Made by a program: the position numbers and the translations under genes. From contig CP119311.1 in the NCBI GenBank assembly GCA_029202545.1, positions 3,782,001 through 3,846,000 of the forward strand: a DNA stretch of 64,000 nt. Reading direction: 5' to 3'. This DNA is from Candidatus Pseudobacter hemicellulosilyticus (GTDB lineage: Bacteria; Bacteroidota; Bacteroidia; Chitinophagales; Chitinophagaceae). This document shows positions 26,061-34,891 of this stretch, in pieces; the first letter of the stretch is position 1; every line of letters begins with the position of its first letter. The notes beneath the pieces are model-generated. The model saw only the letters and a list, made by a program, of their open reading frames with translations, was not told the origin of the DNA and made no database searches.

Positions 26061-26807
26061 ATGCCTACTCCAATCCTTGAAGTCTGTGCCTACAATCTGC
26101 CCTCCGCCCTCGTTGCCCAGCATGCCGGCGCGGCCCGTATTGAATTGTGCGACAGCGCCGCCGAAGGCGGTACCACTCCCTCTTACGGCGCCCTGGTAAC
26201 CGCCAGGGAAAAGCTGCATATCCCTTTGTATCCCATCATCCGGCCCAGGGCCGGTAATTTCTGGTACAACGCCCAGGAACTGGACATCATGAAAAAAGAT
26301 ATCCTGCTCTGCAAGACCCTGGGCTGCGAAGGTATCAGTACCGGCGTCCAGCTCCAGAACGGCAAGCTGGATGTGGATGCCATGAAGCGTATTGCTGAAT
26401 GGGCCTATCCCATGGGCCTGACCTGCCACCGTGTTTTTGATGTTACGCCTGATCCTTTTGAAGCGCTGGAACAGCTGATAGATGCCGGTTATGAGCGGGT
26501 ACTCAGCAGTGGTCAGCAGCGGACTGCGCCTGAAGGGACGGGGTTGCTGGCGAGACTGGTACGTGCCGCCAACGACCGCATTGCCATCATGCCCGGCGCC
26601 GGTATCCGTGCCGCCAATATCGAAAACCTGGTGCGCGAGACCGGTGCAAAGGAATTCCATGCATCGGCACGCAAGCCCATTCCTGATGCGGTGACCTATC
26701 TCAATCCTGCGGTGAGCGGTGATTATGGCGCTGCCTGGCTGGCCAATGAGGCTGAGCTGCGGTCCATCCTGGCCGTCCTGAATGCGCAGGAAGCAGCCGT
26801 TCAGTAA
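26061..26807 (+). CDS. cutC: CutC-family protein (TIM barrel)
   Basis: This 248-residue TIM-barrel protein matches the CutC family: LEVCAYNLPSALVAQHAGAARIELC at the start (first 20 residues of it diagnostic), PIIRPRAGNFWY, TCHRVFDVTPDPFEALEQL and GYERVLSSGQ. CutC was named for copper homeostasis in E. coli, but that role has been disputed and no metal site is obvious here. Operon position behind a glycosylasparaginase points to a glycoprotein- or amino-sugar-related role instead. It is followed by a strong terminator shared with pyk. Confidence 0.93.
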   Translation: MPTPILEVCAYNLPSALVAQHAGAARIELCDSAAEGGTTPSYGALVTAREKLHIPLYPIIRPRAGNFWYNAQELDIMKKDILLCKTLGCEGISTGVQLQNGKLDVDAMKRIAEWAYPMGLTCHRVFDVTPDPFEALEQLIDAGYERVLSSGQQRTAPEGTGLLARLVRAANDRIAIMPGAGIRAANIENLVRETGAKEFHASARKPIPDAVTYLNPAVSGDYGAAWLANEAELRSILAVLNAQEAAVQ

Positions 26808-26816
26808 ACAGGCCTG

Positions 26817-26832
26817 TTGGTTCGCCCAAAAA
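26817..26832 (-). repeat. variant copy of dispersed repeat (TTTTTGGGCGAACCAA)
   Basis: On the minus strand this reads TTTTTGGGCGAACCAA, one base shorter than the consensus TTTTGGGACGAACCA (A of GGGACG lost). It lies between the cutC stop and the pyk terminator. Confidence 0.45.
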
Positions 26833-26869
26833 TAAAAACCCAGGGGCCGGTGATTCACCGGCCCCTGGG
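26829..26869 (-). terminator. terminator of pyk (also blocks readthrough from cutC)
   Basis: A perfect 15-bp inverted repeat (CCCAGGGGCCGGTGA / TCACCGGCCCCTGGG) is followed on the minus strand by TTTTTATTTTT. It is a very stable hairpin between two convergent genes. Confidence 0.92.
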
Positions 26870-26904
26870 ACACATTGTAACACTATTGCTATTGGTAGAT
26901 CTTA

Positions 26905-28398
26905 TCAGCTTACTTTCGTGATCTTGAGCACGTTGGTTGCCAGGTGCTCTTCCACCGGTGTGCTGCCGGTATTCACGATCACGTGACCGGGCTTCACAAA
27001 GCCACGATCTTTCAGGATCTTGATCTGGTCTTCAATGATCTGGTCCAGGCTCTCTTCTTCAGAGTAGAAGAAGGCGCGTACACCCCAGCTGAGGCTCAGC
27101 TGGTTTACCAGGGAACGTTCCTTGGTGAATACGTAGAGCGGGGATTTGGGCCGGTAGCTGCTCAGCATGAAGGCGGTGTAACCGCTTTGCGTCATACCGA
27201 TCAGGGCGTCGGATTTGGTATCATTGGCCAGTTTACAGGCGTTGTAGCAAACGGCGTCACTGAGGAAGGAAGGAGAGTGCGGCTGGGGTTTCAGGTCCTC
27301 TTCGCGGTTGTAGCGGTATTCAGTCCTTTCCACTTCCAGTACAATCTTGCGCATGGTCTCTACTACCAGGGCCGGGTGTTTACCGGTGGCGGTTTCACCA
27401 CTCAGCATCACAGCGTCAGCGCCTTCCAGTACGGCATTGGCCACGTCAGTGATCTCACTGCGGTTGGGCTTCACGCGATCGATCATGCTTTCCATCATCT
27501 GGGTAGCAACGATCACGGGCTTGGCGCGGTGGATACATTTGCGGATGATATCCCGCTGTGCCATGGGTACTTTTTCAACGGGCAGCTCAACGCCGAGGTC
27601 GCCACGGGCTACCATTACGGCATCAGATTCCACGATGATATTGCGGAGATCCACCAGGGCCGAGGGCATCTCGATCTTGGCGATCACTTTGGTTTTGCTC
27701 TTCCGCTCAGCCAGCCTGCGTTTCAGGTCAACGATATCTTCGGCTTTGCGCACAAAAGATAAGGCTACCCAGTCCAGCTGCTGATCAATGATGAATGCCA
27801 GATCGTCAATATCCTTTTCGGTCATGGCTGGCAGTGAAATTTTGGTATCAGGCAGGTTCACCCCTTTTTTAGGGAGCAGGGTGCCACCATAGGTAACCCG
27901 AACTTTTACATCACCCGCAGGAGTGATCTCTACCACTACCACTTCCAGTTTGCCATCGTCAATCAGGATCTTATTGCCTACCTGTACGTCTTCGTGCAGA
28001 TTGGGATAGGAAACATAGATCTTCTCTTTATTGCCTACCACTTTCTCTTTGGAGGTGAAAGTGAGGATATCACCGGGATTGATGGGCAGCGCGCCGTTTT
28101 CGATCTCGCCTACACGGAGCTTGGGACCCTGAAGGTCGCCGAGGATGGCAATATTATAAGGCTCTTTTTTGTTGATGTCGCGGATATGGCCAATGATCCT
28201 GGCCTTGTCATCCTGTGCGCCATGGGAGAAATTGAGCCGGAAGATGTTAACACCTGCCTTTACCAGTTCAAGGAGTTGTTCATAAGTGTCACAGGCGGGG
28301 CCTACGGTTGCCACGATCTTGGTGCGGTGTGTGCTGTGTGCAATACCGGCGGCCTGGTCCATATCCTCATGCAGGTATTTCGTTAAGTCTCTTGCCAT
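26905..28398 (-). CDS. pyk: pyruvate kinase
   Basis: This 497-residue enzyme makes pyruvate and ATP from phosphoenolpyruvate, the last step of glycolysis. Signatures include TKIVATVGPACDTYEQL, FRLNFSHG, DLQGPKLRVGEI, the active-site IAKIEMPSAL and MVARGDLGVELP, and NRSEITDVANAVLEGADAVMLSGETA split over the barrel and allosteric parts. The C-terminal domain (TQSGYTAFMLSSYRP) is complete. The start MARDLTKYL is chosen; an upstream in-frame ATG at 28419 adds seven residues. It follows pfkA by 36 bp on the same strand, so two irreversible steps of glycolysis are co-transcribed. Confidence 0.97.
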   Translation of the reverse strand: MARDLTKYLHEDMDQAAGIAHSTHRTKIVATVGPACDTYEQLLELVKAGVNIFRLNFSHGAQDDKARIIGHIRDINKKEPYNIAILGDLQGPKLRVGEIENGALPINPGDILTFTSKEKVVGNKEKIYVSYPNLHEDVQVGNKILIDDGKLEVVVVEITPAGDVKVRVTYGGTLLPKKGVNLPDTKISLPAMTEKDIDDLAFIIDQQLDWVALSFVRKAEDIVDLKRRLAERKSKTKVIAKIEMPSALVDLRNIIVESDAVMVARGDLGVELPVEKVPMAQRDIIRKCIHRAKPVIVATQMMESMIDRVKPNRSEITDVANAVLEGADAVMLSGETATGKHPALVVETMRKIVLEVERTEYRYNREEDLKPQPHSPSFLSDAVCYNACKLANDTKSDALIGMTQSGYTAFMLSSYRPKSPLYVFTKERSLVNQLSLSWGVRAFFYSEEESLDQIIEDQIKILKDRGFVKPGHVIVNTGSTPVEEHLATNVLKITKVS

Positions 28399-28434
28399 TG
28401 TTGTTTTTTTATTATTCAATTGTACAGCGGGTAA

Positions 28435-29418
28435 TTAGCTGGCCAGGATCTTTACGATCTTAATCCATTCTTCGCTGATCTTCTGTTTGGATTTTACTGC
28501 CTTTTCAAGGGACGTATAATGCATGCGGTTGTTAACAATGCCGACCATTACATTGTGACGGCCTTCCAGCAGGCATTCCACTGCGGAATAGCCCATGCGG
28601 CTGGCAATCACGCGGTCAATACAGGTGGGGGAACCACCGCGCTGGATATGACCGAGGATCGCAACACGGGTATCCTGTGTCGGGAGCCTTTCTTTCACCA
28701 CGCGGGCTACTTCATTGGCGCCGCCGAATTCTTCCCCTTCTGCCACCACTACCATGTTCACCAGCTTTTTGCGGCGTTCTTTTTCCTGGAGGGAGCGGAT
28801 CAGTTCTTCAATATCGGTTTTGCGTTCGGGGATGAGGATATGTTCAGCACCGGTGGAGATACCGCTGTGCAGGGCAATATACCCGGCGTCACGGCCCATC
28901 ACTTCAATAATGAACAAACGATCGTGCGCATCTGCGGTGTCCCGGATCTTGTCAATGGCGTCAATAGCGGTATTGACCGCTGTATCAAAACCAATGGTGA
29001 AATCCGTACCGGCAATATCTTTATCAATGGTTCCGGGCAGGCCGATAGCCGGAATGTCAAAATCATTACTGAAGTCGTTGGCGCCGCGGAAGGAGCCGTC
29101 ACCGCCAATGACAACCAGGCCGTCGATGCCCAGGTTCTTCAGGTTATTATAGCCCTTTTCACGTCCTTCACGTGTTTGCCATTCTTTGCAACGCGCGGTT
29201 TTAAGGATGGTGCCTCCCCGTTGTATGATATTGGCCACGCTACGGGAATGCATAGGGACAATGTCATTTTCGATCATGCCGGCGTAACCACGCATAATTC
29301 CATACACTTCCAGACCGTAATAAAGGCCTGTCCTTACAACAGCACGAATAGCGGCATTCATTCCAGGAGCGTCTCCACCGGAAGTTAAGACTCCGATTTT
29401 AGTTACCTTTTTTGCCAT
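28435..29418 (-). CDS. pfkA: ATP-dependent 6-phosphofructokinase
   Basis: This 327-residue enzyme phosphorylates fructose-6-P to fructose-1,6-bisphosphate. It has the ATP loop LTSGGDAPGMNAAIR (11-25), GGDGSFRGA, the catalytic PGTIDKDIAGTDFTIGFDTA with the Asp base, and MGRDAGYIALHSG. Presence of G in GGDGS and family length fit the ATP-dependent bacterial group. It heads the pfkA-pyk operon and has a well-formed promoter about 100 bp upstream. Confidence 0.97.
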   Translation of the reverse strand: MAKKVTKIGVLTSGGDAPGMNAAIRAVVRTGLYYGLEVYGIMRGYAGMIENDIVPMHSRSVANIIQRGGTILKTARCKEWQTREGREKGYNNLKNLGIDGLVVIGGDGSFRGANDFSNDFDIPAIGLPGTIDKDIAGTDFTIGFDTAVNTAIDAIDKIRDTADAHDRLFIIEVMGRDAGYIALHSGISTGAEHILIPERKTDIEELIRSLQEKERRKKLVNMVVVAEGEEFGGANEVARVVKERLPTQDTRVAILGHIQRGGSPTCIDRVIASRMGYSAVECLLEGRHNVMVGIVNNRMHYTSLEKAVKSKQKISEEWIKIVKILAS

Positions 29419-29515
29419 GAATTGTAAACTGTTTGCTGTATTTTAAATAATTCTTCAAAAAGCGACAAGGATAGTTTAGAATTGACTACACTACTGTGTT
29501 TTCTGAAATGAGGTC

Positions 29516-29545
29516 CAAAAATAAGGTTTTGTTTTTGATACACAA
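29516..29545 (-). promoter_or_regulatory. promoter of pfkA-pyk
   Basis: On the minus strand TTG (29543-29545), 19 nt, then TATTTTTG (29516-29523) matches the Bacteroidota consensus exactly. It lies 98 bp before the pfkA start. The rest of the gap 29419-29718 holds nothing I recognise. Confidence 0.75.
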
Positions 29546-29718
29546 AGGTGAGTTCCGTCATGTACTTTAACCAACCTTTAATACTAATACAGCGATTTGA
29601 CCTGATCTTGCTCAATCGATATAGAAACACTAACTTACCTGTTTTACCCTTTTATTATCATTTGCCTTTTGCAGGGATCGATTGACAGGATGCAGGCAAC
29701 AAACAACCCGGCAAACAC

Positions 29719-30819
29719 TCAGATCTTTTCTTTCTTTCCGCTTTGCAGGCTCCTGTATATAGCATCAATGACCTTCATATCTTTCAGTCCCATTTCACCC
29801 GGTACCCTGCTGGGTTTGTTATCCCGTACACACTGAGCAAAATCATCCATCTGAATAGCCTGCTGCACTACGGCCGGAAACTGCATCGGTCCTTTGGGTG
29901 TACGGCCCGCCTGTCCGCCATAACGGTAAGCAGCTGTTAGTTCAAATGCGCCTTTTGCTGCTTTCACTTTCAGGTGATCCAGGTTGGCATTATAACTGGA
30001 TACGCCCTGGGCAATAGCCCCGCCGGGAAATTCCAGTTGAAAATAAATGGTTTCATCCACTTCTGTAAACAGTTGCGGTCTTTTCTTTTCTTCCCTTGCT
30101 GTTACATATAGCGGTTCACTGCCCATTACATAGCGTGCACCTTGTATTGCGTACACACCCATGTCCATCAGTCCGCCGCCACCGGCCATGGATTTTTTCA
30201 GTCGCCACACATTGGTCTGCTGTCCCCAGGTATAGCCATTGGCGCAATCTATCTCCAGTACTTTACCATACACTTCCTGTTGCCCCAGCCGCATCATTTC
30301 CTGGTTATAGGGCTCAAAGTGCAACCGGTATCCTATGGACAATAAGCGTCCGGCATTCTTGCAGGCCGCTATCATGTCGGCGCATTCGGCGGCATTCAGC
30401 GCCATGGGCTTTTCACAGATCACATGTTTGCCGGCCTTTGCCGCCCGGATGGTGAACTCCTTATGCATGGATACGGGCAGCACTATATATACAATATCGA
30501 TGGCCGGGTTATCCGCTATGCTATCAAAGTTTTCGTAGTTGTAAATATTGGCGTCAGGGATATTGTACCTGGCGGACCAGTCGCGGGCTTTGGCCGGGGT
30601 GCCGGTGGCAATGCCGGCCAGGTAGCAGTGCCTGGTCTGCTGCAGGGCCGGCGCCAGCTGACCGCTGCTGTAGCCACCCAGCCCCACCAGGGCAACGCCC
30701 AGTTTTTTATTGGTGGCGGGGATATAAGCGCTGAGGGAAGAAAGTGCCGGTGTAAGCGCCAGTCCGCCCATGCTGACATTGCGTAAAAATTGCCGGCGGG
30801 AATTTGCCTGTTTTTCCAT
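29719..30819 (-). CDS. Gfo/Idh/MocA-family oxidoreductase with Tat signal
   Basis: This 366-residue protein starts at MEKQANSRRQFLRNVSMGG, a twin-arginine signal, so it is probably folded with its cofactor before export. The Rossmann domain follows (GVALVGLGGYSSGQLAP near residue 37), with the catalytic-region motif ICEKPMAL. The C-terminal alpha/beta domain carries MGVYAIQGARYVMGSEP. It is closest in type to periplasmic glucose-fructose oxidoreductase-like enzymes acting on sugars. The substrate is unknown. An upstream in-frame ATG at 30930 would bury the Tat signal and was rejected. Confidence 0.92.
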   Translation of the reverse strand: MEKQANSRRQFLRNVSMGGLALTPALSSLSAYIPATNKKLGVALVGLGGYSSGQLAPALQQTRHCYLAGIATGTPAKARDWSARYNIPDANIYNYENFDSIADNPAIDIVYIVLPVSMHKEFTIRAAKAGKHVICEKPMALNAAECADMIAACKNAGRLLSIGYRLHFEPYNQEMMRLGQQEVYGKVLEIDCANGYTWGQQTNVWRLKKSMAGGGGLMDMGVYAIQGARYVMGSEPLYVTAREEKKRPQLFTEVDETIYFQLEFPGGAIAQGVSSYNANLDHLKVKAAKGAFELTAAYRYGGQAGRTPKGPMQFPAVVQQAIQMDDFAQCVRDNKPSRVPGEMGLKDMKVIDAIYRSLQSGKKEKI

Positions 30820-31239
30820 AAAACAAGATTTATTGGTAGGTTGCCATCCATGCGCCAGGATTACCCTATCAGGATAGGCTTCCTTTGGCAGCTTTTCAAT
30901 ACTGGTATTAAGGAACAGCACTCCTGGCATTCAGCAGCGCGGTCCGGACGATTACGGATTTTGCCCTGCTGGCCCGCCTGAAGACAAGGGGCGGGACGGT
31001 CGCCTTAAAGGTAACAGTTAAAACACGATGTTGCAACGGTTTGTAGTTGGCGCCCCAAAAGAGCGGACAGGGCCATGACTGGCTGGCCAATGGGGATGGG
31101 GTACGCCTTTGATAGCGGCATCTGATGATAGGCTATTGATTATGTTTAAGTTGTGAAGGCATAACAAGAGCGTGCGGCCAGTAAAGGATGCCACTCAATG
31201 ATTATTTCAGGATCATTCCGGGAGCCGGTAATTTTTCCT
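30820..31239. other. intergenic region without recognisable gene
   Basis: These 420 bases contain no open frame with a recognisable family on either strand and no strong promoter match. GC-rich short inverted repeats occur near 30985-31010. Confidence 0.5.
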
Positions 31240-33660
31240 TTATTTTCTCTTGCGCCTGATCAACAGGAAAGCGGCAATCCCCACTAACAGGCCGGGCATC
31301 ACCCAGAGATATATGATCCGCAGGAATTTCACCTTGTCGATCGTAGTGTTTACTTTCTTGTCCTTTGCGGCAGGTCTGCTGGTTTCAATCGGGAACTCGC
31401 CACCGCTCATCCAGCGAAACAGGGAGGTGCTGAACACGAAATTGGCAGTTCCCTGGCGGCTTATCTCCTTATTGCTCAGGAAATCGGCATCGCCGGCTAC
31501 CACGATCCGCTGCTCTTTGCCGTTGACTATGCGCTGCAGGCCCACCACCGTGGTGAAAGGACCTTTCACATCGCCGTCCGTGGCGGAGAAAATGACCGTA
31601 CCCAGGCTGTCGCGGCGGGTAAGGCGGGGCTGATCTCCGGTACCTGGCGCCATAAACCTCGTTCCCCCTCTTCCGGGATCCAGGTCTTCATCCTTGTCAT
31701 TGAAAGAAATCCTGGCATTGATCATTGTTTCAAGGTCCAGGGGGCTGGTGCGGTTCCAACTGGTGCGGGGATGGGTGTTGACCAGCGGTATTGCACTGAA
31801 GGGGCCAATGGAAGCCCAGGTCAATGCCGCTGCTCCCGGCATGGTCAGCCGGAGGCTATCCTCGATGGATTTTTCCAGCAGCTGGTAAAAGGGTGCAGCT
31901 TCCTTCTGCACATAGGCCGACACGAAGTTCGGCGCATCGTTGCGGCTGGCCTGTATAATTGTGCCCTCGCTCAGCTGAACGCCCAGTTCAAGGAGTAATG
32001 GATTCAGGACCGACTGTTTTCCTGGTTCGCCTGCGATCAGCAGGTTACCGCCACTGGCGATGTAGGTCTTTAGCTTGTTCAGCGTTACCGGCTGCAGGTC
32101 TATCCTGGGATCAGCCAGCACCAGTGCGGAAATATTTGCAGGGATGTCCTGCGATTCAAGCGAGACGCTCAACACGTCGAAGCCCTGGTTGATCAGTGAA
32201 TACCGGAAAGTAGGAGTATTCGTCAATATCCTGTAGTCCCGGTCACCGCTCTTGTCAATCTCCCTCTCCAGGTCACCATTGACGAAAGCAATCTTCGGCA
32301 GATCGGCATGTTGAAGACGCTGCAGCGCGGCGGCCACTTCCGTTTCAGAGGGCCATACGCTCATATCGTTGAAGACCCGAAGGAAAGTGGTACGGTCCTT
32401 CCATTTGAGTTTCATTACATAACGATTGTCTTCCCGCTTCAGGTCCTCTATTTTACGGATCTGGTCCGGAGTGAGCAGGTCATCCAGGTCAATATCACGA
32501 CTTTTGGCAAATTGCTCCGCCACTTCCTTCACCGTCTTGCCCGGATACCGTTTCATCAGAGGGCCGGGCAAGCTATCGTAATAGCGAACAATCCTGAGGT
32601 CAATAGTATGCTTGAAGCGTTGGTAGGGTTCCCAGCGAGCCTGGTTGCTATTGTAAGCGGTAGGACTACCCAGGTAAAAGAAATTATCAAGGAGGTTGGC
32701 ATAGGCCGTCACTTCCAGCGGTTCATCTCCCAGCTCTTTCACGATCTGTTGCACACGGGGAGTGAGCGTGTTGGATTGATTCCGGGTGGTATCCCAATAG
32801 CCAATGAATCCGGGAATGGAGGAGAAGTAGCCGATAAACAACGCGGAAGTCACTACCACCAGGTAACGGCCGGCCCGCACGGCCAAAGGCCTGGATTCCA
32901 TGCCCGATTTGATTTTGAAGATGCTCAGTCCCAGGAATATATATACGATGATGATGAAGTAAAGCACATCTTTAGTGGTGATCAGTCCGGCCAGCATTTT
33001 CTGCGTACGGCCATTGATTGCCAGGAAATAGGTCAGTTCCCGTACAAAATCAACATCCTGCCATAGCTGACCGATATAGCTCAGGATACCGATCATAACG
33101 AATGTGCTGATGGCTGCCACTACCTGGTAGCTCGTAAGGCAACTCATGAAGAGACCGATGGCGGAATAGGCCAGCAGCAGCAGGTAGAAGCCAAACATGG
33201 CAGACAACAACATGCCCGTCTCCGGGTGCTGGATATGTGACATGCCAGCCACCAGGAAAAAGCCAAGAATGGCCACCAGCACCAGGCTGTACACTATCAT
33301 GGCCATGTATTTGCCCAGTACTATCTCAAGCACTTTTACGGGAGAGGAATAAAGCAGCTTGATAGTGCCGCTGCTCAGCTCACGGCTGATGAGGCTCATC
33401 GTCAGTAGCGGCATATACAGGTAGAGATTCCGCATGATGCTTCCGAACAGGCCATTCGGGTTAAGAAATACCCAACCGGTGACACTGGTGAAGAATTCAC
33501 CTGTGCTGCCGGACATCTCAATATTGCGCGTTACCGTATCCAGCTGGCCGAGGTACACGATACCGCATTGTATCAGGAATACGATCATCAGGAACCAGGC
33601 GATCGGCGAATAAAACAAAGTGCGCAGCTCTGTTTTGGCTATTTTGAAAATAACATTCAT
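31240..33660 (-). CDS. GldF-GldG fusion: ABC transporter permease joined to GldG-type domain
   Basis: This 806-residue membrane protein joins two proteins that are separate in Flavobacterium. Residues 1-240 are an ABC-2 permease with six helices (ELRTLFYSPIAWFLMIVFLIQ near the start, STFVMIGILSYIGQLW). From about 265 a further helix leads to a large GldG/PF09822-type extracytoplasmic domain (ITAYANLLDNF-like segment VTAYANLLDNFF, LVLADPRIDLQPVTLNKL, YIASGGNLLIAGEPG). A C-terminal helix (IIYLWVMPGLLVGIAAFLLI) and an RRKRK tail end it. With the ATPase 31 bp upstream it forms a Gld-type exporter linked to gliding in Bacteroidota. Its cargo is unknown. Confidence 0.88.
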   Translation of the reverse strand: MNVIFKIAKTELRTLFYSPIAWFLMIVFLIQCGIVYLGQLDTVTRNIEMSGSTGEFFTSVTGWVFLNPNGLFGSIMRNLYLYMPLLTMSLISRELSSGTIKLLYSSPVKVLEIVLGKYMAMIVYSLVLVAILGFFLVAGMSHIQHPETGMLLSAMFGFYLLLLAYSAIGLFMSCLTSYQVVAAISTFVMIGILSYIGQLWQDVDFVRELTYFLAINGRTQKMLAGLITTKDVLYFIIIVYIFLGLSIFKIKSGMESRPLAVRAGRYLVVVTSALFIGYFSSIPGFIGYWDTTRNQSNTLTPRVQQIVKELGDEPLEVTAYANLLDNFFYLGSPTAYNSNQARWEPYQRFKHTIDLRIVRYYDSLPGPLMKRYPGKTVKEVAEQFAKSRDIDLDDLLTPDQIRKIEDLKREDNRYVMKLKWKDRTTFLRVFNDMSVWPSETEVAAALQRLQHADLPKIAFVNGDLEREIDKSGDRDYRILTNTPTFRYSLINQGFDVLSVSLESQDIPANISALVLADPRIDLQPVTLNKLKTYIASGGNLLIAGEPGKQSVLNPLLLELGVQLSEGTIIQASRNDAPNFVSAYVQKEAAPFYQLLEKSIEDSLRLTMPGAAALTWASIGPFSAIPLVNTHPRTSWNRTSPLDLETMINARISFNDKDEDLDPGRGGTRFMAPGTGDQPRLTRRDSLGTVIFSATDGDVKGPFTTVVGLQRIVNGKEQRIVVAGDADFLSNKEISRQGTANFVFSTSLFRWMSGGEFPIETSRPAAKDKKVNTTIDKVKFLRIIYLWVMPGLLVGIAAFLLIRRKRK

Positions 33661-33691
33661 GGTGGTAGATAATTATAGGGAGATTCCGGAT

Positions 33692-34621
33692 CTAGTTTTT
33701 CAGGGAAGATAATTGTTTGAATATTTCATCCAGCGCCGTCTTGTCGATGCTGATTTCCCGCAGGCGCCAGCCGTTCTGTACGCTGGCCAGCACCAGTCTT
33801 TCGGTGATCTCCTGGTCGCCGGTGAAATACACGCGCACCTGCCGTTCGGTCAGGTAATCGACCCGGGTCACCCCTGGCACCTTCAGCAGTTCTGATTCGG
33901 CAGGAGGATGCTCGAAATGGATCTGCACACTATGAGGTTCCACGTAGTTGTTGAAAGCATCCATGGTATCAGAGAATACAATGCGTCCGCTTTCGATCAT
34001 TTTGATCTCCTTGCAGAGAACCTGTATCTCCGACAGGATATGGGAGGAGAAGATCACTGCCCGGTCACTGGCAATATCCCTGATCAGGCTGCGCACTTCT
34101 ATGATCTGGTTAGGGTCCAGGCCATTGGTAGGCTCATCCAGCACCACCAGCCTGGGTTTATGCACAATGGCTTGCGCAATGCCCACACGCTGGCGGTAGC
34201 CGCCAGACAGGTTGCGGATCAGCCGGCTGCTGAAATGATCAATGCCGCACCGGGCCTTTGCTTCCTTTACGGCTGCATCCACGCTATCTTTCTTCATGCG
34301 GCGAAGTGCTGCGCAGTAATACAGGTACTCATCCACCGTAAGGTCCATATGCAGGGGTGGGTTCTGCGGCAGAAAGCCGATCTCCTGCTTGGCGCGGGCG
34401 GGGTGTTCCCGCATGCTGATACCATTGATAAAGACATCGCCTTCTGTCTGGTTGAGGGCGCCGCAGAGGATGTTCATGGTGGTGGACTTGCCGGCGCCGT
34501 TGGAGCCCAGCAGTCCTACAATGCCGCTCTGACCGATCTCCATATTGATGTCCCGGATGGCCCAGGAGCTACTGGTGTAGCGGTGAGATAACCGCTCGAT
34601 TTTTACGATTGGGTGTTGCAT
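33692..34621 (-). CDS. gldA: ABC transporter ATP-binding protein (GldA-like)
   Basis: This 309-residue ATPase has Walker A GSNGAGKST, Q-loop region FLPQNPPLHMDL, signature LSGGYRQRVGIAQAI, Walker B LVVLDEPTNGLDP and the switch His in FSSHILSEIQ. A C-terminal domain of about 90 residues is typical for the GldA/NatA group. The start MQHPIVKIERL is chosen; an in-frame ATG at 34678 adds 19 unrelated residues. It is the first gene of the operon with the GldF-GldG fusion. Confidence 0.93.
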   Translation of the reverse strand: MQHPIVKIERLSHRYTSSSWAIRDINMEIGQSGIVGLLGSNGAGKSTTMNILCGALNQTEGDVFINGISMREHPARAKQEIGFLPQNPPLHMDLTVDEYLYYCAALRRMKKDSVDAAVKEAKARCGIDHFSSRLIRNLSGGYRQRVGIAQAIVHKPRLVVLDEPTNGLDPNQIIEVRSLIRDIASDRAVIFSSHILSEIQVLCKEIKMIESGRIVFSDTMDAFNNYVEPHSVQIHFEHPPAESELLKVPGVTRVDYLTERQVRVYFTGDQEITERLVLASVQNGWRLREISIDKTALDEIFKQLSSLKN

Positions 34622-34796
34622 TCCCGGTAAATTGTATTTTATTGATTGGGAACCCCGATACCTGCCGGGGAAAATCACGATAATTATCGCTTAACATGTC
34701 GGGACAGGCTTCTTTCCGGAGAGCATTGTCCAGGCCTGATTCAGGAAGCTGTTTTACCGCCTCTTTTTTATAAATGGCAGCATAGCTAAAATTAAA

Positions 34797-34831
34797 CGGC
34801 TTGGATCCGGTAAAATACCGATTTCAAGCCG
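34797..34831 (-). terminator. terminator candidate after the second susD
   Basis: CGGCTTG/CAAGCCG encloses an inner CGGT/ACCG stem. On the minus strand it is followed by TTTAATTTTAG. It lies 61 bp after the susD stop, and reading from the gldA side it also covers the gap 34622-34891. Confidence 0.65.
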
Positions 34832-34891
34832 CTTAATTTATTATAGATCTATATATAATCCGTCTTTATGTTAGTGTCAATCCGGTCCTTA

